Shown: positions 6,384 to 12,395 of the stretch, in pieces
Position numbering within the stretch: position 1 is the first letter of the stretch
How the letters are laid out: the number at the start of each line of letters is the position of its first letter
Assembly: GCA_041476585.1 (NCBI GenBank)
Contig: JBGOTT010000066.1
Coordinates: 1 to 15,368 of the forward strand
Length of the DNA: 15,368 nt
DNA from: JADGRQ01 sp041476585
GTDB taxonomy: Bacteria; Pseudomonadota; Gammaproteobacteria; Burkholderiales; SG8-39
Reading direction: 5' to 3'
Program-made: the position numbers and the translations under genes
Notes under the pieces: generated by a model
Database searches by the model: none
Told to the model about the DNA's origin: nothing
What the model saw: only the letters and a program-made list of their open reading frames with translations

Positions 6384-7049
6384 ATGAATTCGGGAATTTA
6401 CGTGAACAAAACGTCCTCATGCATTGCACGAATCCTTGGGGCCGGCATTGCCGCTGCGTTGTTCGCCGTGGCTCCGCTGCCAGGGTCGTCCGCGTTCGCC
6501 CAGCCTCGCCATGAAGCGCGGGAGTATGAGCGGTTTCACAGCCCGCACTGGGTGCTCGACGAACGCTATCACCACAATCACTACTACCCGTCGATCGGCT
6601 ACTCGGTGTCGGTTCTTCCGGCGGGGAATGTCGCGATCACGTTCCGCGGCGGCCGATACTTCTTCCATTCCGGCGTCTGGTTCCGCCTGGCGGGGCCGGG
6701 CTATGCCGTCGTGAGGCCTCCGATCGGGATCGTCGTGCCTGTTTTGCCGCCGGACCGCACGATCGTCTGGGTTGCCGGCGTGCCCTATTACTACGCCAAC
6801 GATGTCTATTACGTTTCGCAACCCGGCGGCTATGCCGTCGCCGAGCCGCCCCTTCAGGCTGCCGTGGCGCCCACTCAAACGCTGCCGCCTCCAGCGCCCG
6901 CGCCGCCGTCGGCCGCGGCGCCAAGCATGTCGGGTCCGTCCGCGTCAGCGTGGTATTACTGCGAATCCGCGAAGGCCTACTATCCGTATGTTTCGGAGTG
7001 CAGGGAAGGCTGGCGATCGGTCCCCGCCGCGCCGCCGCAAATGCGCTGA
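6384..7049 (+). CDS. Secreted Tyr/Pro-rich protein, DUF6515-like
   Basis: A 221-residue exported protein of unknown function. Residues 13-40 form a signal peptide ending in SSAFAQ (35-40). Next comes a His/Tyr-rich segment (RYHHNHYYPSIGY, 61-73) and repeated short beta motifs of the form GG-Y-FF-GVWF and YYYANDVYYV (135-144), which resemble the DUF6515 family. A Pro/Ala linker (about 157-189) leads to a C-terminal module WYYCESAKAYYPYVSECREGW (190-210) with two cysteines that could form a disulfide. It is probably periplasmic or envelope-associated. The start is uncertain: ATG at 6384 has no ribosome-binding site, and GTG at 6402 would give a more typical signal peptide N-terminus. Confidence 0.75.
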   Translation: MNSGIYVNKTSSCIARILGAGIAAALFAVAPLPGSSAFAQPRHEAREYERFHSPHWVLDERYHHNHYYPSIGYSVSVLPAGNVAITFRGGRYFFHSGVWFRLAGPGYAVVRPPIGIVVPVLPPDRTIVWVAGVPYYYANDVYYVSQPGGYAVAEPPLQAAVAPTQTLPPPAPAPPSAAAPSMSGPSASAWYYCESAKAYYPYVSECREGWRSVPAAPPQMR

Positions 7050-7063
7050 CGAAGGTGGTAATC

Positions 7064-7094
7064 AGCGCGATGCTATGAAGAATGCATCGCGGCT
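7064..7094. terminator. Bidirectional terminator-like hairpin between convergent genes
   Basis: CGCGATGC (7066-7073) and GCATCGCG (7084-7091) form a perfect 8-bp stem with a 10-nt loop, and flanking AG/CT bases can extend it with one bulge. It lies in the 48-bp gap between the stop codons of the + strand DUF6515-like gene and the minus-strand DUF1499 gene. The + side is followed by GCTTTCC and has no strong T-tract. Confidence 0.5.
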
Positions 7095-7097
7095 TTC

Positions 7098-7610
7098 CTA
7101 GGCCTTGACCGACGGCCCCTGCGCCGCTTCGAACCGCCGCCGGATCGCCTCGACACGCGCGCGGTTGACGCCGAAGTCGCGCCGCCCGAGGCGCGAGGCC
7201 GAGCGCACGTGGATCACGCCTTCCGGCTCCGACACCAGGAACTCGACGTCATCGACGAAGCCCATCCGCTTGCTACGGAACTCAGCATAGAGATACCCGC
7301 CGTCGTGTCGCGCCACGTGCGTTCGATCCATCGCATCGATAATCTTGCGCAGGACGCTAAGGGCCTCGGCGCCGTTGCCGCGGAATTTGATCGGCGCGAT
7401 GGCGTGTTCGGCGTCGTCCGTCGGCGCCCGGCTCGATACGTTGTTGGGCGAGGATTTTGGCGGCGCGAGTTTGCCGTCGTGCACGCCGAGGTTCGAAGGT
7501 CGTTTGCCGGCAAACACGCTGTCTCCTTTCGTAACGGCGGTATGCAGCGCGATGCCGGCGACGAGGCCGGCAACCACCAGCACCGCCACGATCAGCGTGC
7601 GTTTGAGCAT
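7098..7610 (-). CDS. DUF1499 family protein with N-terminal membrane anchor
   Basis: A 170-residue protein. Residues 5-27 form a single hydrophobic segment (signal anchor or uncleaved signal). A low-complexity linker follows (about 30-70), then the DUF1499 domain (about 72-160) with its hallmark RSASRLGRRDFGVNRARVE (136-154). DUF1499 proteins are widespread in proteobacteria and their function is not established. The ATG at 7610 is chosen because it begins the membrane segment; the frame stays open well upstream but that part shows no recognisable domain. The gene is divergent from the 110-residue orphan gene, with 78 bp between starts. Confidence 0.85.
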   Translation of the reverse strand: MLKRTLIVAVLVVAGLVAGIALHTAVTKGDSVFAGKRPSNLGVHDGKLAPPKSSPNNVSSRAPTDDAEHAIAPIKFRGNGAEALSVLRKIIDAMDRTHVARHDGGYLYAEFRSKRMGFVDDVEFLVSEPEGVIHVRSASRLGRRDFGVNRARVEAIRRRFEAAQGPSVKA

Positions 7611-7688
7611 CGGGGTTTCTTTCGCGCTCTGCGCGGCGATGTTACCATCGTGCGGACCAGACGGTTTCAGCCCCAGGAGAGGCCCGCC

Positions 7689-8021
7689 ATGCTGACCATT
7701 TCCGCGCAACAACTCGCCGAACTGCTCTCGGGCATCGCCCGCGCGCAGGCGGCCATCATCAATGGCATCGAAAGCGCCAATCCCGGCACGCGCAGCAGCC
7801 ACATCATCCCCGCGCTGCAGAACGTCGCGCACATTCACGATCACCCGAATCCGACGCTCACCGATCTGCCGGTGCGCGTGGTGCTCTCCTACATGGGGCG
7901 CGTCACCCCGGACATGCCGGTGCTGCAAGGCGACCTCGAACGCCTGTTCAGCAAGTCCGAGCCCGTGGCCGAATCGGCGGGTACGCTGGACTTCAGCGTA
8001 CCGCCGACGGTCGCGACGTAG
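7689..8021 (+). CDS. Unrecognised 110-residue protein
   Basis: I do not recognise this family. The ATG at 7689 is well supported: CAGGAGAGG ends seven bases upstream. The product is soluble and mostly helical at the N-terminus (ISAQQLAELLSGIARAQAAI, 4-23), with a His-rich patch in QNVAHIHDHPNP (44-55) and a conserved-looking VRVVLSYMGRVTPDMP (62-77). It has no signal peptide, cysteine or catalytic motif. The frame is open upstream, but the strong ribosome-binding site and the divergent DUF1499 gene set the start here. It ends 3 bp from the stop of the convergent crotonase gene. Confidence 0.75.
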   Translation: MLTISAQQLAELLSGIARAQAAIINGIESANPGTRSSHIIPALQNVAHIHDHPNPTLTDLPVRVVLSYMGRVTPDMPVLQGDLERLFSKSEPVAESAGTLDFSVPPTVAT

Positions 8022-8024
8022 CGC

Positions 8025-8834
8025 TCAGAAATTCGGCGGTTCGGGCGGAAAGTTCGGTTTGCGCTTCTCGCGATGTGAAGCGATCCCTTCGAGCACTTCG
8101 GGTCCGGTGAAGCCCATGAACTCGAGCGCGAGCGATGCATCGAACGACGGGCCCGCCATGCGCAGCCAGTTATTGAGGCTGTATTTGGTCCAGCGCAGCG
8201 CGGTCTGGGCGCCGGCAGCGAGCTTCCTCGCCACCTCCAGCGCCTTCGCCTGCAGCTCGGCTTCCTCGCAGCACATCGACACCAGCCCGATCCTCTCGGC
8301 CTCCTCGCCCGAGATCTGCTCGCACAGCAGCAGGTAGTACTTTGCCTTCGCCATGCCGCACAGCAGCGGCCAGACGATCGCCGCATGGTCACCCGCGGCA
8401 ACGCCCAAGCGTGTGTGCCCGTCGATGATGCGCGCGTTCTTGGCCGCGATCGAAACATCAGAGAGCAGTCCCGCCACCAGCCCCGCCCCGACGGCCGGAC
8501 CGTGCATCGCCGAGACCACCATTTTCGAGCAGTTGATGACGTTGTAGACGAGATCCCGCGCCTCGCGCCAGACGCGCGCGCGCGCATTGAAGTCACGGGT
8601 GACCTCTTCGACCATGTTCAGGTCGCCGCCTGCGGAAAAACCCCTGCCCGCGCCGCGCAGGATCGCGACGCGCGTTTCCGGATCGCGGTCGACGTCGAGC
8701 CAGACGTCGGCAAGCTCGCGGTGCAGGCGCGCCGTCGCGGTCGAGAGCTTTGCGCCCTCCTCGCCCATCACGATTTCGAGGATGCCGGGCTCGAGCCGGC
8801 GGATTTTCAGGTCCTGGTATTTCGAGTAGTCCAT
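8025..8834 (-). CDS. Crotonase-fold enoyl-CoA hydratase/isomerase family protein
   Basis: A 269-residue protein of standard crotonase length. Oxyanion-hole segments are GRGFSAGGDL (63-72) and MHGPAVGAGLVAG (110-122). At the positions of the two catalytic glutamates of enoyl-CoA hydratase it has Val120 and His140 (in IIDGHTRLG), so it is unlikely to hydrate enoyl-CoA by the classical mechanism. Asp149-His150 in AAGDHAAI may supply an alternative acid/base. It could be an isomerase, hydrolase or other acyl-CoA enzyme. The ATG at 8834 is preceded by GGAGG four bases upstream and starts a typical N-terminus; the longer open frame upstream would run through the toxin-antitoxin promoter region and is not credible. 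Confidence 0.88.
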   Translation of the reverse strand: MDYSKYQDLKIRRLEPGILEIVMGEEGAKLSTATARLHRELADVWLDVDRDPETRVAILRGAGRGFSAGGDLNMVEEVTRDFNARARVWREARDLVYNVINCSKMVVSAMHGPAVGAGLVAGLLSDVSIAAKNARIIDGHTRLGVAAGDHAAIVWPLLCGMAKAKYYLLLCEQISGEEAERIGLVSMCCEEAELQAKALEVARKLAAGAQTALRWTKYSLNNWLRMAGPSFDASLALEFMGFTGPEVLEGIASHREKRKPNFPPEPPNF

Positions 8835-8855
8835 GGAGCCTCCGGAAGTGTTTCG

Positions 8856-8874
8856 GGATTCTACTTGCCGCGCC
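8856..8874 (+). repeat. 19-bp direct repeat, left copy (flanks the toxin-antitoxin pair)
   Basis: GGATTCTACTTGCCGCGCC is repeated exactly and in the same orientation at 9685-9703. This copy lies between the crotonase start and the antitoxin operator. The flanking bases differ on both sides, so the match is bounded. The pair brackets the antitoxin and toxin genes. Confidence 0.9.
8858..8863 (-). promoter_or_regulatory. Possible -10 box of the crotonase gene
   Basis: Minus-strand TAGAAT matches TATAAT at five of six positions and lies 23 bp upstream of the crotonase ATG, leaving a leader of about 17 nt with GGAGG. It is part of the 19-bp direct repeat, so the same -10 sequence also occurs in the second copy at 9687-9692. 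No clear -35 is seen. Confidence 0.35.
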
Positions 8875-8945
8875 CGGCGCAAGGCGCACACCGACGCGCG
8901 CCAAAGCCTGGTCTGGCGCCGATCCATGCCGAGGTGAACTGTGCT

Positions 8946-8969
8946 AAAGTAGTGTAGATAACTACCTTT
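8946..8969. promoter_or_regulatory. Palindromic operator candidate in the antitoxin promoter
   Basis: AAAGTAGT (8946-8953) and ACTACCTTT (8961-8969) form an inverted repeat with one extra base and a 7-bp AT-rich centre containing TAGATA, a possible -10. It ends 10 bp before the antitoxin ATG. Phd/VapB-type antitoxins autoregulate by binding such palindromes, so this is the likely operator of the module. Confidence 0.55.
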
Positions 8970-8979
8970 GGGATAAGCC

Positions 8980-9216
8980 ATGAAATCGATCAGCGCCGCC
9001 GAAGCGAACCGGCATTTCTCAGCGCTGTTGCGCGAAGTGTCTCGCGGCGCACGAATCATCGTCACGTCGCGCGGCAAGCCCGTCGCGACGATCTCTGCGG
9101 CCGACCAGGTTGAGCGTCGTGAGCGTGTGGCGGCCAAGCGCATCCTGCTGTCGCGGCTGCGCGCTACTCCCACGACAGGGGCGCGAAGCTGGTTCCGTGA
9201 CGAGCTTTATGAATAA
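8980..9216 (+). CDS. Phd/YefM-type antitoxin
   Basis: A 78-residue antitoxin. The N-terminal DNA-binding/dimerisation fold of the Phd/YefM family is recognisable from SAAEANRHFSALLREV (5-20) and IIVTSRGKPVATI (26-38). The C-terminal half is charged and ends RSWFRDELYE (69-78), a toxin-binding tail like those that enter the PIN active site in VapBC complexes. The ATG at 8980 follows a weak GGGATAAG motif and a palindromic operator. The toxin gene starts 8 bp after its stop. The whole module lies between two copies of a 19-bp direct repeat. Confidence 0.9.
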   Translation: MKSISAAEANRHFSALLREVSRGARIIVTSRGKPVATISAADQVERRERVAAKRILLSRLRATPTTGARSWFRDELYE

Positions 9217-9224
9217 GTAACACG

Positions 9225-9668
9225 GTGCGCATTGCGCTTGACACCAATGTCATGGCGTACGCCGAAGGGGTGGGGGATGCGCGACGTTGCAAGGCCGCGC
9301 GCGATCTTGTCGCGCGCTTGCCGGGACACCTGGTCGTTGTTCCCGCCCAGGCACTCGGGGAACTGCACCGGGTACTCGTCGGCAAGACGGGCCGCGCGCT
9401 GGCAGAGGCGCGAGCCGCCATCCTGAGTTGGGCGGATGCGTTCGATGTCGCCGACTCCACGTTCGAAGCAATGCGCGCGGCGCTCGATCTGGCCGCGGAT
9501 CACCGGATGCCGATCTGGGATGCGCTGATCCTTTCCGTGGCCGCCGATCAGAAGTGCCGCCTGCTCCTTAGCGAGGATTTCCAGCACGGATTTATCTGGA
9601 GAGGCGTTACCGTGCTCAATCCGTTCCAGACTCCGCAGCATCCATTGCTGGCCGCGGTGCTGCAGTAA
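9225..9668 (+). CDS. VapC-type PIN-domain toxin ribonuclease
   Basis: A 147-residue PIN-domain protein. The acidic residues that bind Mg/Mn are in place: Asp6 (ALDTNV), Glu46 (ALGELHRVL), Asp99 (MPIWDALIL) and Asp118 (LLSEDFQHG). VapC toxins cleave tRNA or rRNA and are neutralised by the cognate antitoxin encoded just upstream. The start is GTG at 9225, 8 bp after the antitoxin stop and with no strong ribosome-binding site, suggesting coupling to antitoxin translation. All catalytic residues appear intact, so the toxin is likely active. The gene ends 16 bp before the right 19-bp direct repeat. Confidence 0.92.
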   Translation: MRIALDTNVMAYAEGVGDARRCKAARDLVARLPGHLVVVPAQALGELHRVLVGKTGRALAEARAAILSWADAFDVADSTFEAMRAALDLAADHRMPIWDALILSVAADQKCRLLLSEDFQHGFIWRGVTVLNPFQTPQHPLLAAVLQ

Positions 9669-9684
9669 GCAGGGCATACGCGCC

Positions 9685-9703
9685 GGATTCTACTTGCCGC
9701 GCC
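9685..9703 (+). repeat. 19-bp direct repeat, right copy
   Basis: An exact copy of the sequence at 8856-8874, lying between the toxin stop and the dehalogenase start. Deleting one copy plus the intervening 829-bp unit would leave the crotonase and dehalogenase genes divergent across about 65 bp. Confidence 0.9.
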
Positions 9704-9728
9704 GCCCGCGATTCGAAACAATCGCGGC

Positions 9729-10613
9729 ATGTCCGAGATCCTGCGCACGCCAGACGAACTTTTTGCGTATCTGCCCGGCTTTCCGTGGGCGCCCCGCTAC
9801 CTCGGCTGGACCGGATTGCGCGTCCATTACCTGGACGAAGGCCCGGCCGACGCCAGGCACGTGTTCCTCTGCCTGCATGGCGAGCCGACCTGGGCCTACC
9901 TTTACCGGAAGATGCTGCCGGTGTTCGCTGCGGCCGGCCACCGGGTGGTGGCGCCGGACTTCATCGGCTTCGGCCGCTCCGACAAGCTCGTCGAGGACGC
10001 CGCGTACACGTTCGATTTCCACCGCGGCATGCTGCTCGCCTTCATCGAACGCCTCGACCTGCGCGGCATCACGCTGGTGGTGCAGGACTGGGGCGGGCTG
10101 CTGGGGCTCACGCTGCCGATGGAAATGCCCGAGCGTTTCGCGAGGCTGCTGGTGATGAATACCGCGATCGGCACCGGCGATGCGTCGCTCACGCAGGGCT
10201 TCATCGAATGGCGCGCGTACGTCGCCAATACCCCGAACATCGACTGCGGCAAGCTGCTCGGCCGCTCGTGCAGGCATCTCGCGCCCGCCGAAGCCGCGGC
10301 CTACGAAGCACCGTTCCCGGACGCGCGCTACAAGGCGGGCGTGCGGCGATTTCCGCAACTGGTGCCCGATTCGCCCGATGCGCCGGGCGCGGCCATATCC
10401 CGGCGCGCGCGCGACTGGCTGTCTTCGTCCTGGCAGGGCGAATCTTTCATGGCGGTCGGCGCGAAGGACCCGGTGCTGGGGCCCCCGGTGATGAACGCGT
10501 TGCGCAAGCGCATCCGCAACTGCCCCGAGCCCTACCTGCACGCCGAGGGAGGCCACTTCCTGCCGGAGTGGGGCGACGAGGTGGCGCGCGCCGCGCTCGC
10601 GCATTTTCGATGA
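9729..10613 (+). CDS. Haloalkane dehalogenase, DhlA-like (HLD-I type)
   Basis: A 294-residue alpha/beta-hydrolase, close to the 310 residues of DhlA. It hydrolyses carbon-halogen bonds in the cytoplasm to give an alcohol and halide (EC 3.8.1.5 by family). Visible residues are Glu52 in HGEPTWAYLYRKM, the nucleophile Asp120 with halide-binding Trp121 (VVQDWGG), a second halide-binding Trp161 in the cap (GFIEWRAY), the acid Asp247 (AKDPVLG) and the base His276 (GGHFLPEWG). The Trp161 and C-terminal Asp placement match subfamily I. The ATG at 9729 has a poor ribosome-binding site. The stop overlaps the next gene's start (ATGA). Its promoter may be shared with the toxin-antitoxin unit 60 bp upstream. 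The natural substrate is unknown. Confidence 0.88.
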   Translation: MSEILRTPDELFAYLPGFPWAPRYLGWTGLRVHYLDEGPADARHVFLCLHGEPTWAYLYRKMLPVFAAAGHRVVAPDFIGFGRSDKLVEDAAYTFDFHRGMLLAFIERLDLRGITLVVQDWGGLLGLTLPMEMPERFARLLVMNTAIGTGDASLTQGFIEWRAYVANTPNIDCGKLLGRSCRHLAPAEAAAYEAPFPDARYKAGVRRFPQLVPDSPDAPGAAISRRARDWLSSSWQGESFMAVGAKDPVLGPPVMNALRKRIRNCPEPYLHAEGGHFLPEWGDEVARAALAHFR

Positions 10614-11587
10614 GCGCCGCCGATTTCGGGCCGTTGCTGGTCGCCTACGACGATGTCGCGCGCGCGGCGGGGCGCCTGAAGGGCCACGCACACCGTACGC
10701 CGGTGCTCACGTCGCGCACCGTGGACGCTCGCACCGGCGCAAGCGTGTTCTTCAAGTGCGAGAACCTGCAAAGGATGGGCGCGTTCAAGTTCCGCGGCGC
10801 CTACAACGCGCTTGCGCAGCTTCCGCCCGAGTCACGCGCGCGAGGCGTGCTTGCCTATTCCTCCGGCAACCACGCGCAGGCAGTGGCGCTCGCAGGCAGA
10901 CTGCTCGGCGTGCCGGCGACCATCGTGATGCCGCAGGACGCGCCGCGCGTGAAGCTCGAGGCCACGCGCGGCTACGGCGCGCAGGTCATCAGCTACGACC
11001 CGAAGACGGCGGATCGCGAGGCCTTCGCGGCCAGGCTCGCGCGTGAGCGCGGCCTCGCCCTGATCCCGCCCTACGACCATCCGCACATCGCCGCCGGCCA
11101 GGGCACCTGCGCGAAGGAGTTGTTCGAGGAAACCGGACCGCTCGACATCCTGCTGGTGCCGTGCGGGGGCGGCGGGCTGCTCTCTGGCTGCGCGGTGGCC
11201 GCGAGCGGCCTGGCGCCTGAATGCCGCGTGATCGGGGTCGAGCCCGAAGCGGGCGACGACGCGACGCGCACGTTCCGCAGCGGGACGCTGCATACGGTGC
11301 GCAACCCCGACACCATCGCAGACGGCGCGCGCACGCCCTCGCTCGGCAAGGTCACTCTCCCGCTGGTGATGCACTATGTCTCCGACATGCTCACCGCGAG
11401 CGACGCGGAACTGCTCAAGTCGATGTTCTTCCTGTGGGAGCGAATCAAGATCGTGGTCGAGCCCACAGGCGCACTCGGCGCCGCAGCGTTGCTGGAGGAA
11501 AAGCTCGACGCGAAAGGCGCGCGCGTCGGCGTGATCCTGTCGGGCGGCAACGTGGACCTGCGCTGGGCCGCGCAGCAATTGTTGTGA
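10610..11587 (+). CDS. Serine/threonine dehydratase-like PLP enzyme (fold type II)
   Basis: A 325-residue protein of the threonine ammonia-lyase/serine racemase family. The PLP lysine is Lys60 in GAFKFRGAYNAL, the substrate loop is SSGNHAQ (84-90), the phosphate-binding loop is GGGGL (186-190), and SGGN (311-314) contacts the pyridine nitrogen. The segment VEPEAGDDA (210-218) matches the divalent metal site of serine racemase-type enzymes. There is no C-terminal ACT domain, so it resembles catabolic dehydratases, serine racemase or 3-hydroxyaspartate ammonia-lyase rather than biosynthetic IlvA. The ATG at 10610 overlaps the dehalogenase stop by four bases, implying co-translation. The exact amino acid substrate cannot be decided from sequence. 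Confidence 0.88.
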   Translation: MSAADFGPLLVAYDDVARAAGRLKGHAHRTPVLTSRTVDARTGASVFFKCENLQRMGAFKFRGAYNALAQLPPESRARGVLAYSSGNHAQAVALAGRLLGVPATIVMPQDAPRVKLEATRGYGAQVISYDPKTADREAFAARLARERGLALIPPYDHPHIAAGQGTCAKELFEETGPLDILLVPCGGGGLLSGCAVAASGLAPECRVIGVEPEAGDDATRTFRSGTLHTVRNPDTIADGARTPSLGKVTLPLVMHYVSDMLTASDAELLKSMFFLWERIKIVVEPTGALGAAALLEEKLDAKGARVGVILSGGNVDLRWAAQQLL

Positions 11588-11616
11588 GACCTGCGGTGGT
11601 TATAAGACCTGCGGTG
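11587..11616. repeat. 12-bp direct repeat with 18-bp period at the dehydratase stop codon
   Basis: AGACCTGCGGTG occurs at 11587-11598 and again at 11605-11616, starting in the dehydratase TGA. The next three bases differ at one position (GTT against CTT), so 14 of 15 bases match. It occupies most of the 46-bp gap before the convergent diguanylate cyclase stop. No terminator hairpin is seen in this gap. Confidence 0.7.
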
Positions 11617-11633
11617 CTTGGGCGCCAGATCGA

Positions 11634-12290
11634 TCAGATCTCGGCGTAATACGCGAAGCGCTTCTCTTTCACGGTTTTCGCCAGGTACATTGCACGATCG
11701 GCCTGCGCGAGCAGATCCACGGAGCTGTGCGCGTCGTCCGGAAACACGCTGATTCCGATCGAGCAGGTGATCTTCCACGGCCCGCCGCCCCCGACGGGGA
11801 TCGGCAGTTGCACCATATCGGCGATCTTCTCGGCGATCATCGCAGAGCCGTCGCCGCGGTCGAGCTCGCCGGCGACGACCACGAACTCGTCGCCGCCGAT
11901 GCGCGCCACCGTGTCCGAACCGCGCACGCTGGAGCGCAACCGGCTGGCGATCGCAATCAGCACCTGATCGCCCGCGGCGTGCCCGCGCGTGTCGTTCACG
12001 TTCTTGAAATCGTCCAGGTCCACCAGCATCACCGCCACCTTCTTGCGGTTGCGTTTGGACATTTCGAGCGCGAGCGCGAGGCGTTCCTGCATGCTGTAGC
12101 GGTTTGGCAGGCCGGTGAGCGCGTCGTGCTGCGCCATGAAGCGCATGCGCTCCTCCTGCAGGCGCAGCTGCGCCACCAGCGCCTCGCGCTCGGCGGCCTC
12201 CTGGCGCAGCTTTTCGTTGGTGCTGATGAGTTCGGCGGTGCGCACGGCGATGCGCCGCTCCACCTCGCGCTCATGTTCGCGCTCGATCAC
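11634..12290 (-). CDS. GGDEF-domain diguanylate cyclase without a sensory domain
   Basis: A 218-residue protein. Residues 1-52 are a charged coiled coil (RTAELISTNEKLRQEAAEREALV region) of the kind that normally links a membrane or PAS sensor to GGDEF. The catalytic domain (about 53-218) has DALTGLPNR (56-64), LVDLDDFKNVND (89-100) and an intact GGDEF (132-136). A canonical inhibitory site RGSD (123-126) lies five residues upstream, so feedback inhibition by c-di-GMP is likely. It makes c-di-GMP from two GTP in the cytoplasm. The start is GTG at 12290 with GAGGGA upstream, and an in-frame TGA about 15 bases before it excludes a longer protein. The sensor is therefore genuinely absent from this reading frame. 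Confidence 0.9.
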   Translation of the reverse strand: MIEREHEREVERRIAVRTAELISTNEKLRQEAAEREALVAQLRLQEERMRFMAQHDALTGLPNRYSMQERLALALEMSKRNRKKVAVMLVDLDDFKNVNDTRGHAAGDQVLIAIASRLRSSVRGSDTVARIGGDEFVVVAGELDRGDGSAMIAEKIADMVQLPIPVGGGGPWKITCSIGISVFPDDAHSSVDLLAQADRAMYLAKTVKEKRFAYYAEI

Positions 12291-12340
12291 GTCGTTGTTC
12301 CCTCAACAGCGAGACGGTCACGAATAGTACCGCGTCAGCT

Positions 12341-12368
12341 TTGCGCAGGTACTGCACTGCGCTATGCT
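12341..12368 (+). promoter_or_regulatory. Candidate promoter of the quinone oxidoreductase gene
   Basis: TTGCGC (12341-12346) and TATGCT (12363-12368) are spaced by 16 bp, each matching four of six consensus bases. The predicted start site is about 20 nt before the ATG at 12396. Confidence 0.35.
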
Positions 12369-12395
12369 GGATGCCCTTTTCCATGGCGAATCACA

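Noticed and set aside
8898..8919. Inverted repeat GCGCCA/TGGCGC upstream of the antitoxin
   Set aside because: Only a 6-bp stem with a 10-nt loop in GC-rich DNA and no T-tract; likely chance.
8835..9173. N-terminal extension of the crotonase frame
   Set aside because: It runs antisense through the antitoxin gene and its promoter, and the ATG at 8834 has a strong ribosome-binding site.
9785..10609. Upstream part of the dehydratase frame, as a fusion protein
   Set aside because: This is a shadow of the dehalogenase in another frame; the ATGA overlap at 10610 gives a family-standard N-terminus.
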